Part shown: in pieces, positions 17,393-25,719 of the stretch
How the letters are laid out: each line of letters starts with the position of its first letter
Position numbering within the stretch: position 1 is the stretch's first letter
From: Limnohabitans lacus
Lineage (GTDB): Bacteria; Pseudomonadota; Gammaproteobacteria; Burkholderiales; Burkholderiaceae_C
DNA length: 64,000 nt
Assembly: GCF_030053395.1 (NCBI RefSeq)
Contig: NZ_JASGBH010000010.1
Span: 82,867 to 146,866 of the forward strand
Reading direction: 5' to 3'
Translations under genes and position numbers: made by a program
The notes under the pieces: model-generated
Databases searched by the model: none
The model's input: only the letters and a program-made list of their open reading frames with translations
Told to the model about the DNA's origin: nothing

Positions 17393-20300
17393 TTACTGGC
17401 CTGTGCCCACAGAGCCCTGACGCGCAGGGGCCAAACCGGCTTTTCGGCGCAGCCATTGCGCCAGATCATCCATGTAGCAGTACACCACCGGCACCACCAC
17501 CAGCGTCAACAGCGAAGAAGTGATCACCCCGCCAATGACGGCCTGGCCCATCGGGGCGCGTTGCTCAGAGCCCTCGGTCAGGGCAAAAGCCAGCGGCACC
17601 ATGCCAAAAATCATGGCCAAGGTGGTCATCAAAATCGGGCGCAGGCGCACTTTGGCGGCCATCAAGAGGGCTTGGCTGCGTTCCATGCCGGGGATGCGGC
17701 GGCCGTCCGTGTCCGTCTGATCTTCGCGGGCACGGATGGCAAAGTCCACCAGCAAGATGGCGTTCTTGGTCACCAGGCCCATCAGCATGATCACCCCGAT
17801 GATGGAGAACATCGACAAAGTCGAGTGGAAGGCCATCAGGGCCAGCACCACACCGATCAGTGTCAGGGGCAGGGCGGTCATCAGGGCCAGGGGCTGCAGA
17901 AAGCTCTTGAACTGGCTGGCCAAGATCATGTAGATGAAGATCACCGCCAACGCCAGGGCCGACAGGGCGTAGCCAAAGGATTCGGCCATGTTCTTGGTGG
18001 AGCCGTTGAACTGATAGCGGTAGCCCGGGGGCAGGTTCAGGCCTTCCATCACGGCCTTGATGTCACCCGAGACCTGGCCTGCGGCCCGTTGGTACACGTT
18101 GGCATTGATGGCCACTTCGCGCGTCAGGTCACGGCGGTTGATCTGGTTGGAGCCGGTGCTTTCGCTCACCTTGGCCACCTGGCCCAGGCGCACGGTGCGG
18201 GTGCTGCCATCGGCGGCGCTCAGGGCAAAGGGCAGGCGTTCCAGGTCTTGCAGGTTGTTGCGCGCATCGGGCGACAGGCGCACGTTCACGTCGTAGGTTT
18301 GGTCATCGGGCGCACGCCAGTTGCCCACGGTTTGGCCTGCTACCAAGGTGCGCAGGGGGCCAGCCACTTGCGCGGTGCCCAAGCCCAGGTCCGAGGCAGC
18401 GGTGCTGCGCATTTGCACGGCAATGGTGGGCTTGTTGGCTTTGACGCTGGAGTCCAAATCGACCAGTCCCGGTATGGCGCGCAGCTTGTCCATGGCCAGC
18501 AGGGTCAGGCGTTCAAGTTCGCGCTGGTCAGGGCCTTGGATCGAAAACTCGATTTGTTTGTTGCCGCCCACGCTGTCGAGCAAACCGGCATGGGTGACGG
18601 TGATGCCCGGCACTTGCAGCAAACGCTCGCGCAAGGCGGCCGACATCTGGTCCACGCTGCGTTGGCGGTCTTTGCGGTCCACCAGGCGAACATACATGCT
18701 GGCGTTGTTTTTGCCCAGCGCGTTGCTGGTGTTGAGCGTGGTCACGGTGTAACGCACTTCAGGGAACTCGCGCACGATGGCTTCCACTTGGCGGGCCTTG
18801 GCCTCGGTCGCTTCCAAAGAACTGCCCACGGGCGTCTGGAAGCTCACGCTGGTTTCTGAAAAGTCGGCCTTGGGCACGAACTCGGTGCCCAAGAGCGGCA
18901 CCATGAAGATGCTGGTCACGAACACGCCAATGGCCATCAGCACGGTCTTGCGCTTGTGCACCAGCGACCAAGCCAGAATTTTTTGGTAAGCGTCCGACAG
19001 CTTGTCGGTGCCGGTGTCAAACCAGCCGGTCACGCGGCCGATGGTTTTGTCGTACAGGGTCACGGGGGCGTGGTGCTTGCCGTGCGCCTCAATGCTGGGG
19101 TCGTGCCAGATGCTCGAGAGCATGGGGTCGAGTGTGAAGCTGACGAACATCGAAATGCCCACCGCCGCCACGATGGTGATGCCGAACTCGTGGAAGAACT
19201 TGCCGATGATGCCTTCCATGAAACCGATCGGCAAAAACACCGCCACGATGGACAGCGTGGTCGCCAGCACGGCCAGGCCAATTTCCTGCGTGCCTTCCAA
19301 CGAGGCCTTGTAGGCGTCCTTGCCCATTTGCACATGGCGCACGATGTTCTCGCGCACCACGATGGCGTCATCGATCAACAAGCCCACGCACAGCGACAGC
19401 GCCATCAGCGTGATCATGTTGATGGTGAAGCCAAACATGTTCATGAACATGAAGGTGCCGATCAGCGAGATCGGCAGCGTCAAGCCGGTGATCACGGTGG
19501 AGCGCCAGGAATTCAAAAACAGGAACACGATCAGCACCGTCAGGATGGCGCCTTCGATCAGGGTGCGGCGAACGTTGTCCACCGCCACACGGATGGGCCG
19601 TGAACTGTCGGTGATGGGCTCCAGGCGAATGCCCGCCGGCAGCTGGGTTTTCAGCTCGGCCACGGTCTTGATCAAGCCGTCGATGACCTGGATGGTGTTC
19701 TCGTCTTGCGACTTCTGCACCGACAAGAGCAAGGTGCGCTGGCCGTTGTAGAGCGCCAGCGACTCGACCTCTTGAGCACCGTCTTGGACACGCGCCACTT
19801 GCGACAGGCGCACCGGCGAGCCGCCTTTGCGGGCCACGATGATCTGGCCAAAGTCTTCGGGGCGCTTCATGCGCGACTCGACTTGCACCATGCGCTCTTG
19901 CTCGAGCGAGCGGATCGCGCCCACCGGCAGGTCCTGGTTTTCGTTGCGCACGGCGGCCACCACCTGGTCGGCGGTGACGCCCAGCGCTTCCATGGCCGAG
20001 GGTTGCAGGTACAGGTTGATCTCGCGGCGCGTGCCGCCCACCAAGGTGACCGAGCCCACGCCGCGCACGTTTTCGAGGCGCTTTTTCAGCACCTGTTCGG
20101 ACCAGTTGGTCATCTCCACCGCCGTGGGGGCTTTGGCCTGGGTGGTGTCGGGCACCACGGCCAGCGACCAGATGGCTTTGCTGGAGGGGTCAAATCGCAG
20201 CACCTTGGGTTCTTTGACTTCGGTGCGCAGGTTCGGGCGAATCGAGGCGACTTTTTCGCGCACGTCTTCGGCGGCTTTGCGACCGTCAATGTGCAGCTGG

Positions 20301-20584
20301 AACTCGATCACCACGACCGACTGGTTTTCGTAGCTGCGCGAGGTCAGGGCATTGATGCCGGCGATCGAGTTGACGCCTTCTTCGATCTTTTTGGAGACTT
20401 CGCTCTCGACGATCTCGGGCGATGCGCCGGGGTATTCGGTGCTGATCACCACCACCGGAAAGTCGATGTTGGGGAACTGGTCAACTTTGAGGCGCTGGTA
20501 GGCAAACAGGCCCAGCACCACCAAGGCCAACATGACCATGGTGGCAAAAACGGGGTTTTTCAGACTGACACGGGTGAACCACAT
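17393..20584 (-). CDS. RND-family multidrug efflux permease (AcrB/MexB-like)
   Basis: This inner-membrane proton-driven pump of 1063 residues belongs to the HAE-1 type. The first helix ([21 protein letters not shown]) is followed by the porter-domain signature [20 protein letters not shown]. The central TM4 region ([20 protein letters not shown]) contains the Asp pair of the proton relay. TM10-12 carry the second repeat ([20 protein letters not shown]). Both periplasmic porter halves are complete. The adaptor gene lies 12 bases upstream and pcm 40 bases downstream. The substrates are unknown. Confidence 0.95.
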   Translation of the reverse strand: MWFTRVSLKNPVFATMVMLALVVLGLFAYQRLKVDQFPNIDFPVVVISTEYPGASPEIVESEVSKKIEEGVNSIAGINALTSRSYENQSVVVIEFQLHIDGRKAAEDVREKVASIRPNLRTEVKEPKVLRFDPSSKAIWSLAVVPDTTQAKAPTAVEMTNWSEQVLKKRLENVRGVGSVTLVGGTRREINLYLQPSAMEALGVTADQVVAAVRNENQDLPVGAIRSLEQERMVQVESRMKRPEDFGQIIVARKGGSPVRLSQVARVQDGAQEVESLALYNGQRTLLLSVQKSQDENTIQVIDGLIKTVAELKTQLPAGIRLEPITDSSRPIRVAVDNVRRTLIEGAILTVLIVFLFLNSWRSTVITGLTLPISLIGTFMFMNMFGFTINMITLMALSLCVGLLIDDAIVVRENIVRHVQMGKDAYKASLEGTQEIGLAVLATTLSIVAVFLPIGFMEGIIGKFFHEFGITIVAAVGISMFVSFTLDPMLSSIWHDPSIEAHGKHHAPVTLYDKTIGRVTGWFDTGTDKLSDAYQKILAWSLVHKRKTVLMAIGVFVTSIFMVPLLGTEFVPKADFSETSVSFQTPVGSSLEATEAKARQVEAIVREFPEVRYTVTTLNTSNALGKNNASMYVRLVDRKDRQRSVDQMSAALRERLLQVPGITVTHAGLLDSVGGNKQIEFSIQGPDQRELERLTLLAMDKLRAIPGLVDLDSSVKANKPTIAVQMRSTAASDLGLGTAQVAGPLRTLVAGQTVGNWRAPDDQTYDVNVRLSPDARNNLQDLERLPFALSAADGSTRTVRLGQVAKVSESTGSNQINRRDLTREVAINANVYQRAAGQVSGDIKAVMEGLNLPPGYRYQFNGSTKNMAESFGYALSALALAVIFIYMILASQFKSFLQPLALMTALPLTLIGVVLALMAFHSTLSMFSIIGVIMLMGLVTKNAILLVDFAIRAREDQTDTDGRRIPGMERSQALLMAAKVRLRPILMTTLAMIFGMVPLAFALTEGSEQRAPMGQAVIGGVITSSLLTLVVVPVVYCYMDDLAQWLRRKAGLAPARQGSVGTGQ

Positions 20585-20596
20585 GCTGGAGGCCTT

Positions 20597-21715
20597 TTAT
20601 TGGGCCGCAGCCGTGAATTTGATCTGCACACCTTCGCGCACCGCGCCTGCGCTGGCGGCCAGCACTTGCATGCCCTCGGTCAGGCCTTCTACGGCCACCA
20701 TCGCACGGCCTTGCACTTCGGTGCGGGCGCCGGTCTTGACGCCCACATGGCGCACGGCCTGGCCATCGATCACCTGCACATAGGGCTGGGGTTTGTCGGT
20801 GCGCACACTGGTCAAGGGCACGGCCATGGCCTGCACGGTCTGGGTGCCCAAAGCGCCTTCGGCAAACAGGCCTTGGCGCAAACCTTCGCGACCGGCCACG
20901 CCCAGGTAAACCAACACACTGCGGCTGCCCGCTTGGGCGCTGGGATTGATGCGCAAGACGCGCGCTTCGACCGCCTGGCTCAGCCCTTCGACTTGCAGCT
21001 GCGCTTTCATGCCCACGCGCACCTGGGCCGCGTCGTTGGCGGGCAGGGCGGCTTCCAGTTCGAGTTGCGAGAGGTTGACGATCTCGACGATGCGGGCATC
21101 GATCGCCACGCGTTCACCTTGGGGCACCAAGCGCTGGGCAATCTGCCCGGTGAAAGGGGCCTTCAAGTTGGCGTCGTCCATGGCTTTGTTGGCCACATCC
21201 AGCGCCGCCACCGCGGCCATGTGGGTGGCTTTGGCGCCGTTCAAGCTGGCTTGCGAGGTGATCAGCGCGGTCTGCGAGATGAAGCCCTGGTCCACCAAAG
21301 CCTTGTTGTTGTCGTATTGGCGCTGGGCAATGTCCACCTGCGCTTTGGCCGAGTCAGCTTGTTGCTGTGCCTGGCGCTGGCGGGCCTGGTATTCCACCGG
21401 GTCCACGCGTGCCACGACTTGGCCGGCTTGCACGGTATCGCCTTCGCGCACGGACAGGCTCACCAGTTCACCGGCCACGCGGGCCTTGAGGAAGGCGCTT
21501 TGGCTGGCTTTGAGTGCGCCCGACACCGGCAAACCCAGCGCCAGGGCTTGGGTCTTGACGGTGAAGACGTCGGACTTGGCCAATTCCAGTGTGGGGACGA
21601 CCACGGCAGGCGCGGCTGCGGTGGCCGCTTTGCGCTGGCTCATCAGGCGGGCACCACCTGCCACCAGCACAGCCAGCGTCACGCCCGACAGGATCCAGAG
21701 GGTAGATTTTTTCAT
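20597..21715 (-). CDS. RND efflux periplasmic adaptor (membrane fusion protein)
   Basis: This membrane-fusion subunit of 372 residues bridges the RND pump and TolC. An N-terminal membrane anchor is followed by the lipoyl-like half-motif with VREGDTVQAGQVVARVDP. A helical hairpin (KAQVDIAQRQYDNNKALVDQ) comes next, then the second lipoyl half and the beta-barrel (KAPFTGQIAQRLVPQGERV). There is no lipobox, so it is anchored by its transmembrane helix. It overlaps the tetR stop by four bases (ATGA) and precedes the pump gene by 12. Confidence 0.94.
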   Translation of the reverse strand: MKKSTLWILSGVTLAVLVAGGARLMSQRKAATAAAPAVVVPTLELAKSDVFTVKTQALALGLPVSGALKASQSAFLKARVAGELVSLSVREGDTVQAGQVVARVDPVEYQARQRQAQQQADSAKAQVDIAQRQYDNNKALVDQGFISQTALITSQASLNGAKATHMAAVAALDVANKAMDDANLKAPFTGQIAQRLVPQGERVAIDARIVEIVNLSQLELEAALPANDAAQVRVGMKAQLQVEGLSQAVEARVLRINPSAQAGSRSVLVYLGVAGREGLRQGLFAEGALGTQTVQAMAVPLTSVRTDKPQPYVQVIDGQAVRHVGVKTGARTEVQGRAMVAVEGLTEGMQVLAASAGAVREGVQIKFTAAAQ

Positions 21716-22362
21716 GGGGTTTCAGGCTTCAAGCCGCGGACCAACAGGTCGGCGTGGTTGGATAAAAAGGTTTCGGGCACCAGCGCATGCGGGCTTTGTC
21801 CGCAAGCGCCCAGCGCATGTTTTTCCATGACCAAAAAGATCAAGGGGGAGATCACCGAATGGATGACCGCATGGATATCCATGGCGCGAAATTCACCGCG
21901 GTCGATGCCGCGTTGCAAGATGAAGCGCACCAAGGCGTGGGAGGGCTCGATCACGGTGTTGCGGAAAAAGTCGGCCAAGGCGGGGAAGTTGCCCGCCTCA
22001 CTCATCATGAGTTTGGAAATGCCCGAAGCTTTGGTGGCCCCGTAGCGGCGCCACCATTCGAGCATCATCCATTCGAGCAAATCGCCGCTGCTGCCTTCAA
22101 AGGACTCGGCCTCGCTGATGCCCTCGGCCACGGGGCGGGCCACGTTTTCCATGATCACCGCCTTGAAGAGTTCTTCCTTGCTGGGGAAGTACAAAAACAA
22201 GGTGCCCTTGGACACACCGGCGCGGGCGGCGACTTCTTCCACACGCGTGGCCGCAAAGCCTTTTTCGACGAACAAATCCAAAGCCGCCTCCAGGAGTTCT
22301 CCGGGGCGGTCTTGTTTGCGGCGTTCGCGTTTGTGGGGAGCGTGGGTTTCTGTGGCGTTCAC
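21712..22362 (-). CDS. TetR/AcrR-family repressor of the efflux operon
   Basis: This 216-residue TetR-type regulator has its N-terminal HTH at about residues 20-65 (ALDLFVEKGFAATRVEEVAA then RAGVSKGTLFLYFPSKEELF). The C-terminal domain should bind an inducing ligand that is not identifiable here. The start codon is GTG. It is the first gene of the efflux operon and overlaps the adaptor gene, so it should autoregulate. A palindromic operator candidate lies 11 bases upstream at 22373-22394. Confidence 0.93.
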   Translation of the reverse strand: MNATETHAPHKRERRKQDRPGELLEAALDLFVEKGFAATRVEEVAARAGVSKGTLFLYFPSKEELFKAVIMENVARPVAEGISEAESFEGSSGDLLEWMMLEWWRRYGATKASGISKLMMSEAGNFPALADFFRNTVIEPSHALVRFILQRGIDRGEFRAMDIHAVIHSVISPLIFLVMEKHALGACGQSPHALVPETFLSNHADLLVRGLKPETP

Positions 22363-22372
22363 AAAAAATCAA

Positions 22373-22394
22373 TTAATGACTGATTGGTTAGTAA
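22373..22394. promoter_or_regulatory. Candidate TetR operator
   Basis: This 22-bp imperfect palindrome has outer arms TTAaTgAC and GTTAGTAA around TGATTG. Seven of eleven position pairs are complementary. It lies in AT-rich DNA directly upstream of the tetR start, where an autoregulatory site is expected, and resembles the TGACTnnnnnnTTAGT type of TetR site. No binding evidence is available. Confidence 0.55.
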
Positions 22395-22455
22395 TGTAAA
22401 GCCTGGGTCCCACAGCGTCAAGGTGTTGCGCCGCACGTTGGCGTCAAGCGCAGGT

Positions 22456-22480
22456 CGAAAAAAAGGGGCCGAAGCCCCTG
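22456..22480 (-). terminator. Terminator after gcdH
   Basis: On the minus strand, AGGGGC-TTCG-GCCCCT is followed by a run of seven T. It lies 24 bases past the gcdH stop and separates it from tetR. Confidence 0.88.
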
Positions 22481-22503
22481 GGTTTGGCAGGTCGTGAGCG
22501 TGC

Positions 22504-23691
22504 TCAGTTGGAGAACGCTGCGATGCCCGTGATGGCGCGGCCCAAGATCAGGGCGTGCACATCGTGTGTGCCTTCGTAGGTGTTGACCACTTCCAGGTTC
22601 ACCAGGTGGCGGGCCACGCCGTATTCGGCGCTGATGCCGTTGCCGCCCATCATGTCACGCGCCAGGCGAGCGATGTCCAGTGCCTTGCCGCAGCTGTTGC
22701 GCTTGAGAATCGATGTCAGGTCCACCGAGGCGGTGCCTTCGTCCTTCATTCGGCCTAGGCGCAGGCAGCCTTGCAGGCCCAAGCTGATTTCGGTCAGCAT
22801 GTCGGCCAGTTTTTTCTGGATCAGCTGGTTGGCGGCCAAGGGGCGGCCAAACTGCTGACGGTCCATCACGTACTGGCGGGCACGGAAGAAGCAGTCTTCA
22901 GCAGCGCCCAAGGCGCCCCAAGCGATGCCGTAGCGCGCGCTGTTCAGGCAAGTGAAGGGGCCTTTCAATCCACGCACTTCAGGAAAGGCGTTTTCTTCGG
23001 GGCAGAAGACCTCGTCCATGACGATTTCACCCGTGATCGAAGCGCGCAGACCGACCTTGCCGTGCACCGCAGGGGCCGACAGGCCTTTCCAACCTTTTTC
23101 AAGGATGAAACCGCGGATCGCACCTTCATCGTCCTTGGCCCACACCACGAACACGTCAGCGATGGGGCTGTTGGTGATCCACATCTTGGCGCCCGACAGG
23201 CTGTAGCCACCGGGCACTTTCTTGGCGCGGGTGATCATGCTGCCGGGGTCGGAGCCGTGGTTGGGTTCGGTCAGGCCAAAGCAGCCGACCCACTCGCCAC
23301 GGGCCAGCTTGGGCAGGTATTTCTGTTTTTGCGCTTCGGTGCCAAAGTCGTTGATCGGCACCATCACCAGGGACGACTGCACGCTCATCATGGAGCGGTA
23401 ACCCGAGTCCACGCGCTCGACTTCGCGAGCGACCAAGCCGTAGCAAACGTAGTTGAGGCCCGCACCGCCGTATTGTTCGGGGATGGTCGCGCCCAAGAGG
23501 CCCAGCTCGCCCATCTCGTTGAAGATGGCGCGGTCGGTGGTTTCATTCAGAAAAGCGTCCTTGACGCGGGGCAGCAAACGCTCTTGGCAATAGGCGCGGG
23601 CGGCTTCGCTGACCTGGCGCTCGTCGTCGGTCAGTTGGGCGCTGAGGTGAAAGGGGTCTTCCCAGTTGAAGGTGTTTTTGGGGTTGGCCAT
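22504..23691 (-). CDS. gcdH: Glutaryl-CoA dehydrogenase (acyl-CoA dehydrogenase family)
   Basis: This FAD enzyme oxidises and decarboxylates glutaryl-CoA to crotonyl-CoA in lysine, tryptophan and benzoyl-CoA breakdown. The 395 residues show the acyl-CoA dehydrogenase signatures [16 protein letters not shown] and [18 protein letters not shown]. The C-terminal active-site segment [20 protein letters not shown] contains the catalytic Glu and matches GcdH rather than general ACADs. The ribosome-binding site is GGAGAC. A divergent LysR gene lies 98 bases away. No CoA-transferase gene (gcdG) is adjacent. Confidence 0.93.
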   Translation of the reverse strand: MANPKNTFNWEDPFHLSAQLTDDERQVSEAARAYCQERLLPRVKDAFLNETTDRAIFNEMGELGLLGATIPEQYGGAGLNYVCYGLVAREVERVDSGYRSMMSVQSSLVMVPINDFGTEAQKQKYLPKLARGEWVGCFGLTEPNHGSDPGSMITRAKKVPGGYSLSGAKMWITNSPIADVFVVWAKDDEGAIRGFILEKGWKGLSAPAVHGKVGLRASITGEIVMDEVFCPEENAFPEVRGLKGPFTCLNSARYGIAWGALGAAEDCFFRARQYVMDRQQFGRPLAANQLIQKKLADMLTEISLGLQGCLRLGRMKDEGTASVDLTSILKRNSCGKALDIARLARDMMGGNGISAEYGVARHLVNLEVVNTYEGTHDVHALILGRAITGIAAFSN

Positions 23692-23751
23692 GGGGTGTCT
23701 CCGTAAAAAAGTCCTGAGCCCGATTGTCAGGGCACCATGAATAGCTGTCTA

Positions 23752-23776
23752 ATATTGATTATGGATTCATCAATAT
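23752..23776. promoter_or_regulatory. Candidate LysR-type operator in the gcdH/lysR divergent promoter
   Basis: A perfect 8-bp inverted repeat, ATATTGAT and ATCAATAT, is separated by nine bases. It fits the T-N11-A style of LysR-family sites. It ends 13 bases before the lysR ATG and is 60 bases upstream of gcdH, in the only AT-rich part of the gap. Confidence 0.65.
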
Positions 23777-23789
23777 AAATTTTTAATAC

Positions 23790-24680
23790 ATGGAATTCCG
23801 TCACCTCCGTTATTTTCTGGCCTTGGCAGAAGAGCTGCACTTTGGCCGGGCGGCCCAGCGGCTGTCGATCTCGCAGCCACCGCTGTCGCTCAACATCCAG
23901 CAGCTCGAAGCGTCGGTGGGAGCGCAGCTGTTCACCCGCAACAGCCGGGGCGTGCAGCTCACAGCCGCTGGGCAGGCCTTTGTGCCTGCAGCCCGCGCCC
24001 TGCTGGCGCAGGCGAGCGACGCCGCCCGCGAAGCGCGCGAGGTGGCCGAGGGCCAAGCCGGTGAGCTGCACATCGGCTTTGCCGGCACCATGCTGTATTG
24101 CGGGCTGCCGCAGTTGCTGGCGCGCTTTCAGGCCAGCCACCCGCGCCTGAAGCTGGTGCTGTTGGAGATGAGTTCCAGCGAGCAGCTGTCCGAGCTGGTG
24201 CGCGACCGCTTGGATGTGGGCTTTGTCCACACCCCCCGCGTGCCGCCCGGTTTTGACCAGGTCTTGGTGGTCAGCCAGCCCTTGGTGGCTTGTTTGCCGC
24301 AATCGCACGCCTTGGCGCAGGCCAGCAGCTTGGGCCTGGACCAGTTGCGCGGAGAGCCTTTGGTGGTGGTTTCACGCACCGTCTCGCCCGACTACCACGC
24401 CCGCATCTTGAGCGAATGCGAACAGGCCGGTTGGCTGCCCCCCGCCGTGCACGAGTTGCGCCACTGGCTGAGCGTGGTGTCCTTGGTGTCCCAGGGCCTG
24501 GGGGTGGCGCTGGTGCCGCAGGCTTTGCAAAAGTCGGCGCTGGCGGGCGTGGCCTTTGTGCCCTTGGCGCAGGCCGATGTGCGCTACGACACCCGCTGCC
24601 TGTGGCGCAGCGGCCGCGACCAGATGGCGCTCAAGGACTTCGTGCAGGCGGTCAGCGCCGACTTTGTCCGAGCCGGATAA
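23790..24680 (+). CDS. LysR-family transcriptional regulator
   Basis: This 296-residue LysR-type regulator has an N-terminal winged HTH (MEFRHLRYFLALAEELHFGR then AAQRLSISQPPLSLNIQQLE). An effector-binding domain of the PBP2 fold begins near residue 90. It is divergent from gcdH with a shared promoter, so by the usual rule for this family it probably controls gcdH and itself, with glutarate or glutaryl-CoA as a possible signal. Family members of this shape also include BenM/CatM-like regulators. Confidence 0.9.
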   Translation: MEFRHLRYFLALAEELHFGRAAQRLSISQPPLSLNIQQLEASVGAQLFTRNSRGVQLTAAGQAFVPAARALLAQASDAAREAREVAEGQAGELHIGFAGTMLYCGLPQLLARFQASHPRLKLVLLEMSSSEQLSELVRDRLDVGFVHTPRVPPGFDQVLVVSQPLVACLPQSHALAQASSLGLDQLRGEPLVVVSRTVSPDYHARILSECEQAGWLPPAVHELRHWLSVVSLVSQGLGVALVPQALQKSALAGVAFVPLAQADVRYDTRCLWRSGRDQMALKDFVQAVSADFVRAG

Positions 24681-24711
24681 TGGCCCAGCTGTATCAGACA
24701 AGGAAGATGAC

Positions 24712-25245
24712 ATGACAGAGACATTGGTGCTCGGCGGCGGATGCTTTTGGTGCACGGAAGCGGTGTACGTTAAGGTGCGTGGCGTCACCGATGTGGAGTC
24801 GGGTTATTGCAACGGCCACGCGCTGAACCCCAGCTACGAGGACGTTTGCACAGGCACCACAGGCCACAACGAAGTGGTCAAGCTGCAATACGACCCTGCC
24901 CAAGTCAGCACCCGCGAGTTGCTGGAGATTCTTTTTGTCATCCACGACCCGACCACACTGAACCGCCAGGGCAACGATCGCGGCACGCAGTACCGCAGCG
25001 GCATCTACTTCACCACACCCGCGCAGGCCGAGGTGGCCCATGCCTTGATCGCCGAGCTGACCGCCGCGCAAGCTTTTGGCCAGCCCATCGTGACCGAAGT
25101 GTTGCCGTTGGCCAATTACAGCGCGGCCGAGGACTACCACCAAGACTTTTTCGAGCGCAACCCTGACCAAGGCTATTGCCTGGCCGTGGCCGCGCCCAAA
25201 GTGGCCAAGTTCCGCCAGACCTTTGCCCGTTTGGTGCGGGCATAA
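24712..25245 (+). CDS. msrA: Peptide-methionine (S)-S-oxide reductase
   Basis: It reduces methionine-S-sulfoxide in proteins. The catalytic motif GCFWC is at residues 10-14 with Cys11. The family segments GYCNGHALNPSYEDVCTGTTGHNE, split by the motif, and QGNDRGTQYRSGIY are present. The resolving Cys is probably in the C-terminal QGYC. It has 177 residues, the usual single-domain length. The ATG at 24712 follows AAGGAAG; the longer frame overlaps lysR. Confidence 0.95.
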   Translation: MTETLVLGGGCFWCTEAVYVKVRGVTDVESGYCNGHALNPSYEDVCTGTTGHNEVVKLQYDPAQVSTRELLEILFVIHDPTTLNRQGNDRGTQYRSGIYFTTPAQAEVAHALIAELTAAQAFGQPIVTEVLPLANYSAAEDYHQDFFERNPDQGYCLAVAAPKVAKFRQTFARLVRA

Positions 25246-25307
25246 AATCAGCATTCGCCCAACCCGTCAGACAGCTCAGCCTGTTTGAGTTCTAGCTACC
25301 CCCTCGC

Positions 25308-25652
25308 ATGATCAGTCGCTTGTTTCGCAGCCGATTTGCCTTGACCCTTTGGCTGGTCGCGGCATTGCTGTGGGCGCCGATCTGGGGGCAGTGGCACGGC
25401 ATCGCGCACCAGGTGCAGCAAGTCACGGCGGTGTCCGCAGCTGCCGCTGATCAAGACGATGGCCATGCCATGGGCTCCGGTTTGTGCCAGGTGCTGGACC
25501 ATTTGGCCCATGCCAGTGCACTGCCCATCTGGCCTGCGGTCCCCGTGTTGGTGCAACTGCCGGCGCTTGCGCTGGTGTTTCGAGAAGCATCGACGTTTTC
25601 GGCCGAACCCTGGTGGCCCACACAGGCGCGCGCACCCCCTGTCTGGATTTGA
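25308..25652 (+). CDS. Hypothetical exported protein upstream of TonB receptor
   Basis: I do not recognise a named family. The 114-residue protein has an N-terminal signal-like helix (FALTLWLVAALLWAPIWG). After it come GQWHGIAHQVQ and, after an acidic stretch, GLCQVLDHLAHASALP. The scattered His residues and single Cys suggest possible metal contact, but this is inference. Similar small proteins (DUF2946-like) are found beside TonB receptors and metal genes. The receptor gene starts 67 bases downstream on the same strand, so the two are probably co-expressed. Confidence 0.6.
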   Translation: MISRLFRSRFALTLWLVAALLWAPIWGQWHGIAHQVQQVTAVSAAAADQDDGHAMGSGLCQVLDHLAHASALPIWPAVPVLVQLPALALVFREASTFSAEPWWPTQARAPPVWI

Positions 25653-25665
25653 ACCCACGATCCCC

Positions 25666-25693
25666 GTCTGATCTGCCCGTGTGGCGATCAGAC
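25666..25693 (+). promoter_or_regulatory. Hairpin in leader of TonB receptor gene
   Basis: A perfect 8-bp stem GTCTGATC/GATCAGAC encloses a second short stem GCC/GGC with a CGTGT loop. It lies 26 bases before the receptor ATG and is followed by a T-rich stretch, so it could act as an attenuator or mRNA processing element. Confidence 0.4.
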
Positions 25694-25719
25694 GCGTTCT
25701 TGTTTTTCAAATTCAGACC

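Noticed and set aside
19706..22045. Open frame of 779 codons on the plus strand opposite the RND pump and adaptor
   Set aside because: It is antisense to clear RND and adaptor genes, rich in His, Gly and Gln as expected of a GC-rich shadow frame, and has no domain.
25640..25662. tRNA-like T-arm in reverse orientation (GGATTTGAACCCACGA)
   Set aside because: The five-base T-stem does not pair and there is no acceptor or anticodon arm around it; it lies in the end of a coding region.
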